The translations under genes and the position numbers were made by a program. A stretch of DNA of 64,000 nucleotides from positions 1 to 64,000 of the forward strand of contig CAZMZJ010000004.1 in assembly GCA_964570825.1 (NCBI GenBank). Direction: 5' to 3'. Below, in pieces: positions 17,250 through 26,660 of this stretch. This DNA is from UMGS1002 sp964570825. Its GTDB lineage: Bacteria > Bacillota > Clostridia > Oscillospirales > CAG-272. Positions within the stretch are counted from its first letter, which is position 1. The number at the start of each line of letters is the position of its first letter. The notes beneath the pieces were generated by a model. That model saw nothing but the letters and a program-made list of their open reading frames with translations, had not been told where the DNA came from and ran no database searches.

Positions 17250-18023
17250 TCAGTTTCCACACTCAACGCTTATTTGATTGAACAGCGAAAGAATATCCTC
17301 AACTCTTGTCTTTCTTTTATCAACACCCGATACGTCAAAAACCGCTTCGCCGTGATGCAGCATCAGCATTCGGGTACCGTATTCAACGGCGTAACGCAGA
17401 TTGTGTGTTACCATAAGGGCGGTGAGCTTTTTTTCACTGATAATGCGGTCGGTTAGCTGCATTATCGTTTCAGCGGTTTTGGGGTCGAGCGCAGCGGTGT
17501 GTTCGTCAAGGATAAGGAAACGTATCGGAGTCATGGTCGCCATGAGAAGGGATACGGCCTGCCGCTGCCCCCCGGAGAGGGAGGACATAGACACATTAAG
17601 CTTATCCTCAAGTCCGATATGGAGCGATGCGAGCAGCTCGCGGTAATATCCGATCCGTTTTTTATCAATACCGCGTGAAAGGCCGTAATTTTTGCCTTTG
17701 TTTTCGGCGAGCGACAGGTTTTCAAGCAGCGTCAGATCGGGGCAGCTGCCTGCCGCGGGATTCTGATAAACGCGTCCGATATATGCGTAGCGTTTGTATT
17801 CCGGAATATCAGTGATGTCATATCCGTCAAGCAGGATTCTGCCGGCTTCAACCGGTATCGAGCCGCAGATGATATTGAGCAGCGAAGTCTTTCCGCTGCC
17901 GTTCGAGCCGACAACAGACAGAAACTCGCCGTCGGGTATACATAAATTAAAACCATTGAAGAGACATGATTCGGTGATCTCTCCGGGATTGTAGATTTTT
18001 GTTATATTTTTTAATTCAAGCAT
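17250..18023 (-). CDS. ABC transporter ATPase (tryptophan-type importer, TrpZ-like)
   Basis: 257 residues. Walker A GSNGSGKTS near residue 39, Q-loop in YQNPAAG, signature LSGGQRQ near 148, Walker B FLILDEHTAALD, and an H-loop MVTHNL. Energises uptake through the adjacent permease. The ATG at 18023 overlaps the permease stop by 8 nt, giving translational coupling; an upstream in-frame start would lie inside the permease gene. Last gene of a three-gene operon whose leader is a UGG T-box, so tryptophan or a precursor is the likely substrate. Confidence 0.85.
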   Translation of the reverse strand: MLELKNITKIYNPGEITESCLFNGFNLCIPDGEFLSVVGSNGSGKTSLLNIICGSIPVEAGRILLDGYDITDIPEYKRYAYIGRVYQNPAAGSCPDLTLLENLSLAENKGKNYGLSRGIDKKRIGYYRELLASLHIGLEDKLNVSMSSLSGGQRQAVSLLMATMTPIRFLILDEHTAALDPKTAETIMQLTDRIISEKKLTALMVTHNLRYAVEYGTRMLMLHHGEAVFDVSGVDKRKTRVEDILSLFNQISVECGN

Positions 18024-18951
18024 TTCTCTTCGTCCCTCCCCTGACGCCGCGGCTGAGTACAAGCGCAAGGGTGAAAAGCGCCGCCATTATCAGCTTATTG
18101 TAAGCGCTCGGCATCCCGAGCTTCTGCGCCGCGGTCAGACAAGCCTGATATATAACGGCGCCGAGAATCACCTTGGTCGTCGGCTTCAGAAAACGCAAGT
18201 TTTTAAAAAGCGAAAGCCCGATTATTAGAGAGGCAAGACCTATGACGACAGTTCCGATCCCCATACTCTGATTGACGTTTCCGCTTATATGCGTATAAAG
18301 CGCTCCGGAAACGGCGGCATATGCGTTGCCGATGGCAAGCCCGAGAATTTTCAAGTTTCCGGGATTTATGGAAAGCGTGGTGACAAATCGGTCGTTGCTG
18401 CCCGCCGAACGCAGCAAAAGGCCGTGCTTCGTACCGAGAAACCAGTCGAGCAGGAATTTGAAGACTATTACGACCGTCGCAAAAAGAATTAGATTGCGCA
18501 AACCGATTCCGTTTATTCTTGCTGGGAGGAGGTTTGCCGGGAAAATGTTTGGAAGAGTCGGAGCTCCGCGCCCGTAGTTTACCGAGGATGCCGTTTCTCC
18601 CGAAAAGTCCCGGTTTATCCCTGCGCCGACGGCGACAAGATTTATAGAAATCAGCGCGGTGGCGACAAGAATTCCACAGAGCAGGGGACGAATTCTGAGC
18701 TTTACATGCAAAAAGCCGGTAAGAGCTCCAAACGCAAAGCCGGCAGCAAAGGCTGCCGCAAGAGCAAGCCACGCGTTTATGCCGTTAATAGCAAGGACAG
18801 CATAAACCACCGCCCCGGACAGGAATGTTCCCTCGACGGTAAGGTCGGGAAAATCGAGTATTGTATAAGATATGTAATATCCCATGCCGACGAGCGAAAA
18901 AACCAGGCCTGTCTCAAGGAATATTTCACATGCTGCCAAAAAGCTTAGCAT
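18016..18951 (-). CDS. ABC transporter permease (TrpY-like)
   Basis: 311 residues with about nine membrane helices, of the branched-chain amino acid/ribose permease type (BPD_transp_2). LDFPDLTVEGTFLSGA near the N-terminus is characteristic of the permeases paired with DUF534-type binding proteins. Sits between the binding-protein gene and the overlapping ATPase gene. A GC-rich hairpin at 19017-19048 separates it from the binding protein, which may reduce read-through and so lower permease relative to binding protein. Confidence 0.85.
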   Translation of the reverse strand: MLSFLAACEIFLETGLVFSLVGMGYYISYTILDFPDLTVEGTFLSGAVVYAVLAINGINAWLALAAAFAAGFAFGALTGFLHVKLRIRPLLCGILVATALISINLVAVGAGINRDFSGETASSVNYGRGAPTLPNIFPANLLPARINGIGLRNLILFATVVIVFKFLLDWFLGTKHGLLLRSAGSNDRFVTTLSINPGNLKILGLAIGNAYAAVSGALYTHISGNVNQSMGIGTVVIGLASLIIGLSLFKNLRFLKPTTKVILGAVIYQACLTAAQKLGMPSAYNKLIMAALFTLALVLSRGVRGGTKRNA

Positions 18952-19050
18952 ATAAACGCCTTTCCGTCGGCAGGCCAGATAATCAGCCTGCTTTATACTT
19001 TTATTTGTGAAATGATGGCGGGGCGCGGGGGCAGACCCCGCGCCGTTATT

Positions 19051-20061
19051 TTATTTGTTTGTCGTGACAGTTTCGGCGACAGAAGCATATGCGGCCGGCA
19101 TATTGATTCCAAGCGAGGCGAGCACATCGGTGTTGATGACAGGCGTTGCGTCTGAAATTGTCTTGACTGCCATCGCGGAAGCGTCGGCGCCCTTGAGCAC
19201 ATCAGCCGCCATTTCCCCGGTGACCTTGCCGAGGGCTACATAATCGATTGATACAGACGCAAGGCACCCGTTTCTGACCTGCTCGACCTCGGAGCCGTAC
19301 ACGGGAATGCCGTATGTGGAAGCGGCTGTCAAAACAGAGCCGAGGTTGTTGACTACATTGTTGTCGGTAAAATTGTTTATGCAGTCAACCTTTGAAGCAA
19401 GATCCATTGCTGCGGCAGGCACTTCCGTGCCGTTCTGAACTGCTTTCGAGATTAGGGTAAGTCCGCGTGCTTCGCAGACGGTCTTGAAATTGGCAAGATT
19501 TGAAAGCGAGTTCGTTTCGGAGGACGTATAGAGTACGCCGATTGTCTTTACATCGGGCTGCATTGCCTGAATCAGGTCGACCTGAGCTTCAAGGTCAAGC
19601 ACGTCGGATGTACCGGTGCATAAGTTGCCGGGATTGTCAAGGCTTTTTACCAGCTTAGCTGCCACCGGGTCGGAAACGGCGCAGAATATTACGGGAATAT
19701 CTGTGTCGGCCGTCGCTGTGAACGCAGCGACCGCGGCGGGGGTGGCTATGGCGATTATCATATCATAACCGGCGGCTACCATGTTGCGGGCGAAGGAGGA
19801 ACAGTCGTCAACAGGAGTTGCGTTGCTGCCTGTCTGACGGTCCGCCGTGTATCGGATGCCCGATGCATTTAGGCCTTCTATGATGCCATTGTAGCAGTTG
19901 TCAAGCGAGGGATGGCTTACAAACTGAATAATGCCGATTTTGAGCGTTTCGCCGTTGGCTATTTTTTCGGCGGTCGATTTCTTTTTTTCGCAGCCGGAAA
20001 AAGCAAAAACTGAAGAAAGGCAGAAAAGAAGCGAAAGAGCAATGCTGATTATTTTTTTCAT
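19051..20061 (-). CDS. trpX: ABC transporter substrate-binding lipoprotein (TrpX-like, DUF534)
   Basis: 336 residues. Lipoprotein signal with lipobox FSGC (Cys24). The mature protein has the ABC_sub_bind/DUF534 pattern: KIGIIQFVSHPSLDN at the start, IPVIFCAVSDPVAAKLV in the middle and GIPVYGSEVEQVRNG later, forming a two-lobed Venus flytrap fold. Such proteins encoded behind tryptophan T-boxes are known as TrpX, part of a tryptophan or indole-pathway importer. First gene of the operon; the leader carries a T-box with UGG specifier, which supports the substrate assignment. Confidence 0.85.
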   Translation of the reverse strand: MKKIISIALSLLFCLSSVFAFSGCEKKKSTAEKIANGETLKIGIIQFVSHPSLDNCYNGIIEGLNASGIRYTADRQTGSNATPVDDCSSFARNMVAAGYDMIIAIATPAAVAAFTATADTDIPVIFCAVSDPVAAKLVKSLDNPGNLCTGTSDVLDLEAQVDLIQAMQPDVKTIGVLYTSSETNSLSNLANFKTVCEARGLTLISKAVQNGTEVPAAAMDLASKVDCINNFTDNNVVNNLGSVLTAASTYGIPVYGSEVEQVRNGCLASVSIDYVALGKVTGEMAADVLKGADASAMAVKTISDATPVINTDVLASLGINMPAAYASVAETVTTNK

Positions 20062-20169
20062 ATCAAAAATCCCCTTTATTTTAATTTAATTTAATAATAA
20101 TGACGTGTGTCAGATGCTGTCAAATACACGCCATCGTCTTTTCGGCTTAATCATCATACTCCTGCTCCT

Positions 20170-20450
20170 TTTAATGAAAAAGCCCGGTTGTCTTGCGACA
20201 ACCGGGACGAATATACTCCGTGGTACCACCCGTATGGAAGCATTTCGGTTTTGCTCCCGCTTTTATGCATATGTACGTATGCAGCGCATATGGTAACGGC
20301 AGCGCGCCCCGTCAGAGCCTACTTGAAATCAGTCGTTCGGTCTGCCCTCGGAAGTCCATTCGCACAGATTCTTCCGCCGCAATCCCACCATCTGCGGCTC
20401 TCTGAAGCGAAGATTCGGCTGTGTTACTTCTCTTCCTCATAGGTTTATGT
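20170..20450 (-). promoter_or_regulatory. T-box leader, tryptophan specific
   Basis: On the minus strand: distal Stem I elements (AGAGAGCCG and GGTGGGATTGCGGC), a likely specifier TGG in GCGAATGGACTTCCGAGG, the T-box core GGGTGGTACCACGG (about 20235-20220) and a terminator stem CCCGGTTGTC/GACAACCGGG with a following T-run (20204-20177). Uncharged tRNA-Trp would open the operon. The TGG reading comes from its position relative to conserved Stem I parts and should be confirmed by folding. Confidence 0.88.
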
Positions 20451-20455
20451 TCCGC

Positions 20456-20484
20456 ATTATAAAGTATCATTGGCATTTTGTCAA
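20456..20484 (-). promoter_or_regulatory. Sigma-A promoter of the trpX operon
   Basis: TTGACA (20484-20479), 17-nt spacer, TATAAT (20461-20456) on the minus strand, immediately upstream of the T-box leader. Confidence 0.85.
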
Positions 20485-20587
20485 GAGCTTTTAATGATTT
20501 TTTTAACATTTGCGTTTGTTTGAACACATTTTTTCTTTCTTTCGGCGATAAGCTATAATAAAAAAGGATATAAAACAAAAAATGCTG

Positions 20588-20616
20588 TTGACGAGGTATT
20601 ATTATCATGATATAAT
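20588..20616 (+). promoter_or_regulatory. Sigma-A promoter of hppA
   Basis: TTGACG (20588-20593), 17-nt spacer, TATAAT (20611-20616), directed toward hppA and leaving a leader of about 250 nt. Confidence 0.75.
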
Positions 20617-20622
20617 ATTTCT

Positions 20623-20872
20623 GCGGCAGCATTTTTTAGTGCCGCAGCGTATAAACAACCGGGAAATAAGTTGCGGAATCTGACGTGAAATTATCTTTGG
20701 AGTCTGTTTATTCGAAGGTTGATGCGGCGTTATGTGATTAAGGCAATTGAACAGCTCTACAGTAGTATATCATATATCATATTGCCGGTAAAATTACTGC
20801 GCTGCTTAATTTCATATGGATTACCCTCTGATTTTTCGGATGCGCGAAGAAAAACAAGGGGGTAATTTTTTT
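20623..20872 (+). promoter_or_regulatory. Long hppA leader with start-site hairpin
   Basis: The leader begins with a hairpin CTGCGGCA/TGCCGCAG (20622-20647) and ends with ATTACCCTC (20821-20829) able to pair over 9 bp with GGGGGTAAT (20859-20867), followed by T-residues up to the start codon. This stem covers the Shine-Dalgarno and looks like an intrinsic terminator, so hppA may be controlled by attenuation or by masking of its ribosome site. No known riboswitch core is recognised between the two hairpins. Confidence 0.45.
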
Positions 20873-22954
20873 ATGGAGCCGAAACTTTCCCTTATTTATG
20901 CGATTTCTTACTTTGCGGTCGTTATCGCCTTTGCTTTCGCCTTATGGCTTTACCTATGGGTCAGAAAACAGAAGTGCGACAATGTGAAAATCGAGGAGAT
21001 TGCAACTCTTATTAAAGCGGGCGCAAACACTTTCATGCGTAAGGAATACAAAATTCTTGCGGTCTTTGCCGGCTGCGCTTCGGTGCTCATTTTCATCTTC
21101 CTTCCAGAACCTGTATGGAAGGGTGATATAATACGGAATATTTCAATTACGGTTTCTTATATTGCAGGCACGGTGCTGTCTGCAATTGCCGGAAAAATCG
21201 GCATAATTGTGGCTACTTCGTCAAATTCGCGCGCGGCGTCCGGTGCTAAGAACGGCATCAAGCCGGCTTTCCTTATCGGTTTTCGCGGAGGCGCTGTTAT
21301 GGGGCTTGCCGTCGTCGGCTTCAGCCTGCTCGGCGTGTCGTCGGTTCTTCTGCTCTTTAAGGATTCCACGATTCTTCTCGGCTTCTCGTTCGGAGCAAGC
21401 TCGCTTGCCCTTTTCGCTAAAGCTGGCGGCGGTATATTCACAAAAACAGCCGATGTTTCAGCCGACCTGACCGGAAAGGTTGAACTCGGTATTCCAGAGG
21501 ACGACCCGAGAAATCCTGCCGTCATCGCCGACAATGTGGGCGATAACGTCGGAGATGTGGCCGGGATGGGAGCCGACCTATTTGACTCGAATGTTGCCGC
21601 CATGGCAGCGGCTCTGGTTATTGCAGAATCGCTCGGGGGAACGATTAACGTCGCGATGGTGTTCTGCTACGCCGCGCTCGGTTTGATCGCTTCAATAATC
21701 GGCATCGCCGCCGCTCGTATTGGAAAGCATGGCAATCCGACGCGCGCGCTAAACTCGTCGACTTATATAACAACCGGTATATATATCGTTTTGACCGCAG
21801 CAGCGACCGCAATTTTCAAGGGGTTTGAATGGCGCATCTGGGGCGCGGCGGTTGTCGGGCTTATAGTCGGCGTCATAATCGGAATTACTACTGATTACTT
21901 TACCGACGACACAAAGCCGATAGTCCAGCGCGTCGCCCGCGCGTCGAACTCCGGCTCGGCGTTCACCATCCTTTCGGGCATATCATACGGCTTTATCTCG
22001 GCGTTTCCGGCTATGATAGGCATAGCTGTTTCTGCTCTCGCCGCTTATAAAATCTGCGAGCCGCTCGGTAAAGGTTACTCCATGTTCGGAATTTCAATGG
22101 CGGCGGTCGGAATGCTCTCGATTGTCGGTATGATAATCAGCAACGACGCATACGGCCCGATTGTCGACAACGCGCGCGGACTGGCTGAGATGGGAAATCT
22201 CGGCGAGGAAACAATCCGAGTCGCAGACGAGCTTGACAGCGCGGGCAATACCGTAAAGGCTGTCACCAAAGGATTCGCAATCGGCGCGGCGGGACTGACA
22301 GTCATATCTCTGCTCGGTGCGTATATGTCCGAGGTCAACGAGGCGCTTGCAAAAGCCGGCAAGGAGCTTATTACCGGATTTGATGTAATGAATCCGACGG
22401 TATTTTTCGGAATTTTAATCGGCGCGGCAATCCCGGCTGTTTTCTCCGCTATGCTCATTCTCGGAGTTGACCGCAACGCGCAGCGCATGGTCGGCGAAAT
22501 CCGCCGTCAGTTTGCAAGTATTATCGGCCTTAAGGAAGGCAGGGAAGGTGTAAATCCCGATTATAATAAATGTATTGATATAGCTACTCACGGTGCGCTC
22601 CGCGAACTGATTCCGGCGGGGCTTATGACAATCTGCGCAACTCTCGCCGTGGGATTTATCGGCGGCGTCAGCGCCATAGGCGGATTTTTACTCGGCAATA
22701 TTGTTACCGGACTTTTCCTTGCTCTCTTTATGTCAAATGCGGGCGGGCTCTGGGATAACTCCAAAAAGTACGTCGAATCCGGCAACGAGGGCGGAAAAGG
22801 CTCGGAGGCTCATAAATCCGCCGTCGTCGGAGATACTGTAGGCGACCCGTTCAAGGATACGGCAGGGCCGTCGATCAACACACAAATTACTGTTGTTTCG
22901 CTTGTGGCATCGCTCATGTCCGCACTGTTCGCAGCGTTTTCGCTGTTCGGTTAA
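20873..22954 (+). CDS. hppA: Membrane-bound proton-translocating pyrophosphatase, K+-independent type
   Basis: 693 residues, about 16 membrane helices. Hydrolyses pyrophosphate and pumps H+ out of the cytoplasm. Substrate-site motifs are present: DVSADLTGKVE, EDDPRNPAVIADNVGDNVGD and, at the C-terminal end, VGDTVGDPFKDTAGPS. In the key GNTxxA motif a Lys is found (GNTVKAVTKG, Lys462), which in this family marks the K+-independent proton-pumping class. The ATG at 20873 has a purine-rich AAGGGGG about 10 nt upstream; the longer frame from 20816 is not supported. Preceded by a long structured leader and followed by a terminator shared with the opposite gene. Confidence 0.93.
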   Translation: MEPKLSLIYAISYFAVVIAFAFALWLYLWVRKQKCDNVKIEEIATLIKAGANTFMRKEYKILAVFAGCASVLIFIFLPEPVWKGDIIRNISITVSYIAGTVLSAIAGKIGIIVATSSNSRAASGAKNGIKPAFLIGFRGGAVMGLAVVGFSLLGVSSVLLLFKDSTILLGFSFGASSLALFAKAGGGIFTKTADVSADLTGKVELGIPEDDPRNPAVIADNVGDNVGDVAGMGADLFDSNVAAMAAALVIAESLGGTINVAMVFCYAALGLIASIIGIAAARIGKHGNPTRALNSSTYITTGIYIVLTAAATAIFKGFEWRIWGAAVVGLIVGVIIGITTDYFTDDTKPIVQRVARASNSGSAFTILSGISYGFISAFPAMIGIAVSALAAYKICEPLGKGYSMFGISMAAVGMLSIVGMIISNDAYGPIVDNARGLAEMGNLGEETIRVADELDSAGNTVKAVTKGFAIGAAGLTVISLLGAYMSEVNEALAKAGKELITGFDVMNPTVFFGILIGAAIPAVFSAMLILGVDRNAQRMVGEIRRQFASIIGLKEGREGVNPDYNKCIDIATHGALRELIPAGLMTICATLAVGFIGGVSAIGGFLLGNIVTGLFLALFMSNAGGLWDNSKKYVESGNEGGKGSEAHKSAVVGDTVGDPFKDTAGPSINTQITVVSLVASLMSALFAAFSLFG

Positions 22955-23008
22955 TTAAGAACACCGGAACTTTTTATAAAACAAGATTAACTTAATTTGC
23001 AAAAACTG

Positions 23009-23050
23009 CAGCCGCCCGATGGGTTATAGCCCGTAGGCGGCTGTTTATTT
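23009..23050 (+). terminator. Terminator between hppA and the AraC gene
   Basis: Stem CAGCCGCC/GGCGGCTG with an inner CGATGGG/CCCGT helix, followed by TTTATTTT on the plus strand. It sits between convergent genes. Confidence 0.8.
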
Positions 23051-23078
23051 TATTTTGTTAGAGTATAAGGCATGTCTA

Positions 23079-24008
23079 TCAAGGCTTCGTCTTTTGCGAC
23101 TCGCGGCGCGCCGAATGCGCTTTTTTGTAATCGAGCGGCGAACAGCCGATAAACCGACGGAAAATTTCCGCGTAATAGCTCGGCCCTGAAAATCCGCAAG
23201 CCGATGCCACCTCGGTGACCCTGCTGTCCTCCTCAATGATAAGAGGCAGAGATTTCTGGATGCGGTACTGCATAAGGTATCCGACGGGAGTCTGGTGAGT
23301 CAGTGCTTTGAAATGACGGCAGAATTCTGTCCTGTTCATTTTACACGAACGGGTAATATCATCAAGCGTAATATGCTCCGCATAATTTTCTCGGATAAAT
23401 GAGAGTGCAGACTTGATGTCGTCGATTTTCTGTTCGGGCAAAATACGAGGGAGAGCGCCGCAGCGCGAAAGTTGGGCTTCTTCGCAAATTGCCGCCCAGA
23501 TTTCAAGAGCCTTTGCCTTAATGTACAGTTCGAAAAAAGGAGGCCTTGAACATTTGAGTGTCATGCATTCTCGGAGCAGGTTAATGATTTTTTTATGTCT
23601 TTCGTTGTCGCGGTCAAGATAAAGCGACGCAAAATCCGGCGCGCCGAAAAACGGGGCTATGTATTTTACGTCGATATCGCTTCCCTCAAAATCGCGCAGG
23701 AGAGCAAGCCCCATATTGACAGGGCGGTATACGCAGTCGCCGTCTCCGGCCAGCCACGCTGAGTGCAGAACGTTCGAATTTATAAAAATTCCATCTCCCT
23801 CGCGCAGATGAAAGACGCGGCCGTTTGCCTGATAGTCCATTTCACCCTGGTCTATTAGGGTGAATTCCAATTCATTGTGCCAGTGGTGCGCAAAGCGCTT
23901 GCTTTCATACTGGGATATCAGCACCTTGCCATGTCCGTTGTACGGAAAACCGGGCGGAACGCGCGGGGTTTTCTCGCGATCGTTCTTTTCCTTTTCAATT
24001 TTCCTCAT
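23079..24008 (-). CDS. AraC-family transcription regulator
   Basis: 309 residues. The N-terminal half is a cupin sensor (HHWHNELEFTLIDQGEMDY, then a GDGIFINSNVLHS turn). Residues ~205-300 contain two helix-turn-helix motifs, ending with the AraC signature VTEVASACGFSGPSYYAEIFRRFIG. Divergent from the alpha-galactosidase gene with a shared 214-bp intergenic region, so it is probably the sugar-responsive regulator of that gene. Length and domain order are usual for the family. The effector is unknown, perhaps melibiose or a related galactoside. Confidence 0.88.
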   Translation of the reverse strand: MRKIEKEKNDREKTPRVPPGFPYNGHGKVLISQYESKRFAHHWHNELEFTLIDQGEMDYQANGRVFHLREGDGIFINSNVLHSAWLAGDGDCVYRPVNMGLALLRDFEGSDIDVKYIAPFFGAPDFASLYLDRDNERHKKIINLLRECMTLKCSRPPFFELYIKAKALEIWAAICEEAQLSRCGALPRILPEQKIDDIKSALSFIRENYAEHITLDDITRSCKMNRTEFCRHFKALTHQTPVGYLMQYRIQKSLPLIIEEDSRVTEVASACGFSGPSYYAEIFRRFIGCSPLDYKKAHSARRESQKTKP

Positions 24009-24159
24009 TTCCTAATATGCGTCTCCTTTTAGCGGTATGTATATATAATAGCACCCGTGTATTCGATTTTCAAGCATAAATGTTGTAATATAAGCAAAAA
24101 ATGCGGCTTTTAACGTCCGAATTTGTTACGATTGTTATAAAAATTATGTAGCATTGTTA

Positions 24160-24188
24160 TTGCAATAAAATATCCTAATCGGTATAAT
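24160..24188 (+). promoter_or_regulatory. Promoter of the alpha-galactosidase gene
   Basis: TTGCAA (24160-24165), 17-nt spacer, TATAAT (24183-24188). The -35 box deviates from consensus, as expected for an activator-dependent promoter. Confidence 0.65.
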
Positions 24189-24222
24189 AACATTAATAAA
24201 TATTATTGTCGGAGGAATTTTC

Positions 24223-26394
24223 ATGAGCATTTCAGTCAGCAGCGACTCACGTTTATTTACCTTGGCAGGAAAAGATTTTTCTTATATATTTGAAATTACC
24301 GGACAGGGATATGCCAACCATCTATATTATGGCTCACGTTTGCCGGAAGGCGAGGATATTACATATTACAGGCCGGCGGCAGTAGGATTGTCTGCCTGCC
24401 AGATAGACGGCACAAGTGAAAATTATGCGTCGCTTTTGCCTGAGTATCCCGCCGCAAACTACGGGGACTTCAGGGGACCCGCAATTTTTGCCGAGGACAG
24501 CCGGGGCGTGCCTGTCATTGATCCGAGGTACTCGGGGTATGAGATCCTGCAGAAAAAACCGGCGATAAAATCAGGGATACCTGTAGCCGCGGGCGGCGAA
24601 ACACTTGTAATAAAGCTCACAGACAGGGTGCTCGGCGCGGATATTCTGCTTTATTATACCGTTTACGAGGAACTGAATATCTTGACACGACGCGCCGAAA
24701 TTATAAATACAAGCGTGAATCCGATAAAACTGAAGCGGGCTATGTCGGCGTCATTTGACCTGTCTGACGACGGCTTCAAGCTGCTCACCCTTTACGGCGC
24801 GCAGGTCGAGGAGAAAAATATACAGAAAACTGACCTTTTCCACGGGCAGCTGACGGTCGGCAGCACGCGCGGAACTTCGTCTCATCAATACGCGCCTTTC
24901 GCGGCTCTTATGCGTCCCGACGCAGGCGAGGAGAGCGGGGAAGTGTATGCAGTAAATCTCATGTACAGCGGCTCGCACTATGAATGCGCCGAGGTCGATC
25001 AGGCAGGCAGAGTCAGGCTTGTTACGGGCATACATCCAATGAACTTTACATGGAAGCTTGAGCCCGGCGAGACATTCGAGACGCCCGAGGCGGTGCTTTG
25101 CTACTCGGATGCGGGACTTGGCAAAATGACGCGCAGCTACCATGACTTTTTCCGTAACTATGTGATAAACCAGCGTTATGTCCGCGCTTCCCGTCCTGTT
25201 GTGCTCAACAGCTGGGAAGGAATGCACTTTACCTTTGATCGCGACCGGCTGTTTGAAGCAATAGACGGCATCGCCGGAACAGGTGTAAATATTTTCGTCC
25301 TTGACGACGGCTGGTTCGGCGCCCGCAACAGCGACCGTGCGGGTCTTGGCGACTGGTTTGTCAACGAGAAGAAGCTGCCGGGCGGACTTAGGGCAGTCGC
25401 CGAGCATTGCCGTGAGAAGGGACTCGGTTTCGGGCTCTGGATCGAACCCGAGATGGTGAACCCGGACAGCGATCTCTACCGTGCCCATCCCGACTGGGTA
25501 ATCGGAGCGCCGGGCAGGCAGCCGATTACATCTCGCAACCAGTGTTACCTTGATCTCTCCCGCCGCGATGTGCTCGACTACCTAAAGGAAGTCATGCGCA
25601 AGGTTATCGCCGAAAGCGGCGCGTGCTACATAAAATGGGACATGAACCGGCATATGACCGAAAACTGGTCTTACGGCCTTCCGGCTGACCGCGAGGGAGA
25701 ACTGCAGCACCGCTATATGCTCGGTGTGTACGAACTGGCTCGGTATCTGACGTCAACCTTTCCTGATATACTGTTTGAGGGATGCGCTTCCGGCGGAGGG
25801 CGGTTCGACGGCCCGATGCTTCATTTCTTCCCTCAGTATTGGACAAGCGACGATACAGACGCGCATGAACGCACAAAGATACAGTGCGGAACCGGACTCT
25901 GCTATCCTCTCTCAACCCACTCCTGCCATGTTTCTCTTTCTCCGAATATACGCAACGGACGCATCATACCGCTCTCCACACGTACAAACATTGCATATCA
26001 GGGGGTTTTCGGATATGAATTTGACCTGAAAAAAGTGCCGGCAGACGAGCTTGCGCGTATTCCGGCGGATATTGCAAAATACCGCACGATTGAAGATTTG
26101 ATACAGAACGGCGATCTTTACCGCATGAAGAACACCTTCGAGGGCAACGAAATGGCGCAGATAATCGTTTCAAAGGACAAGTCGCGCGGATTCATGGTTT
26201 ATTATCAGGCATTAAACCCGCACAAGAGGGTGCCGACGGTAAAGGTCAACGGGCTTGATGACAACAAAAAGTACCATATATCCGAGATGGGCTTGACGCT
26301 GCGCGGAGAGGTGCTGCGCAAGGTTGGACTTGTGCTGCCGCGCCTCAAGAATGATTTTGCTTCACTGACTCTTACATTCAACGAGGTAAGGTAA
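24223..26394 (+). CDS. Alpha-galactosidase, GH36 family
   Basis: 723 residues. An N-terminal beta-supersandwich domain (to about 320) precedes the catalytic TIM barrel. The nucleophile is Asp473 in YIKWDMNR and the acid/base is Asp543 in YWTSDDTDAHER; FVLDDGWFGAR, the Cys/Gly stretch CASGGGRFD and the sequence length also match clostridial GH36 enzymes. No signal peptide, so it acts in the cytoplasm on imported raffinose- or melibiose-type sugars. Strong GGAGGA 7 nt before the ATG. Divergent from an AraC regulator; no transporter gene is adjacent. Confidence 0.93.
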   Translation: MSISVSSDSRLFTLAGKDFSYIFEITGQGYANHLYYGSRLPEGEDITYYRPAAVGLSACQIDGTSENYASLLPEYPAANYGDFRGPAIFAEDSRGVPVIDPRYSGYEILQKKPAIKSGIPVAAGGETLVIKLTDRVLGADILLYYTVYEELNILTRRAEIINTSVNPIKLKRAMSASFDLSDDGFKLLTLYGAQVEEKNIQKTDLFHGQLTVGSTRGTSSHQYAPFAALMRPDAGEESGEVYAVNLMYSGSHYECAEVDQAGRVRLVTGIHPMNFTWKLEPGETFETPEAVLCYSDAGLGKMTRSYHDFFRNYVINQRYVRASRPVVLNSWEGMHFTFDRDRLFEAIDGIAGTGVNIFVLDDGWFGARNSDRAGLGDWFVNEKKLPGGLRAVAEHCREKGLGFGLWIEPEMVNPDSDLYRAHPDWVIGAPGRQPITSRNQCYLDLSRRDVLDYLKEVMRKVIAESGACYIKWDMNRHMTENWSYGLPADREGELQHRYMLGVYELARYLTSTFPDILFEGCASGGGRFDGPMLHFFPQYWTSDDTDAHERTKIQCGTGLCYPLSTHSCHVSLSPNIRNGRIIPLSTRTNIAYQGVFGYEFDLKKVPADELARIPADIAKYRTIEDLIQNGDLYRMKNTFEGNEMAQIIVSKDKSRGFMVYYQALNPHKRVPTVKVNGLDDNKKYHISEMGLTLRGEVLRKVGLVLPRLKNDFASLTLTFNEVR

Positions 26395-26660
26395 ACCGGG
26401 CTCAGCCGCTTTGTGGGAACGCAGTCTTAAAAAAATGCGCCGTATTAGTAATTACTCTTGTTTATAAATCATTTTGCCTGTTATCGAAGCATATTTATTG
26501 TAAAAGAATGATACACGATAACCTAAAGATCTACGCGGATTTAAGCCGATGCGAAGATTTATAAAATATGTTATAAAATTGAAATAATTATGGAACATTT
26601 TGCATGCGGTTCCGTCCTCAATATGTAGTGCGAGATAATAATTAAACAGGGGGGATTTTT

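Noticed and set aside
24751..25488. 245-codon minus-strand frame opposite the alpha-galactosidase gene
   Set aside because: Antisense shadow in a high-GC third-position gene; the plus-strand protein has complete GH36 motifs.
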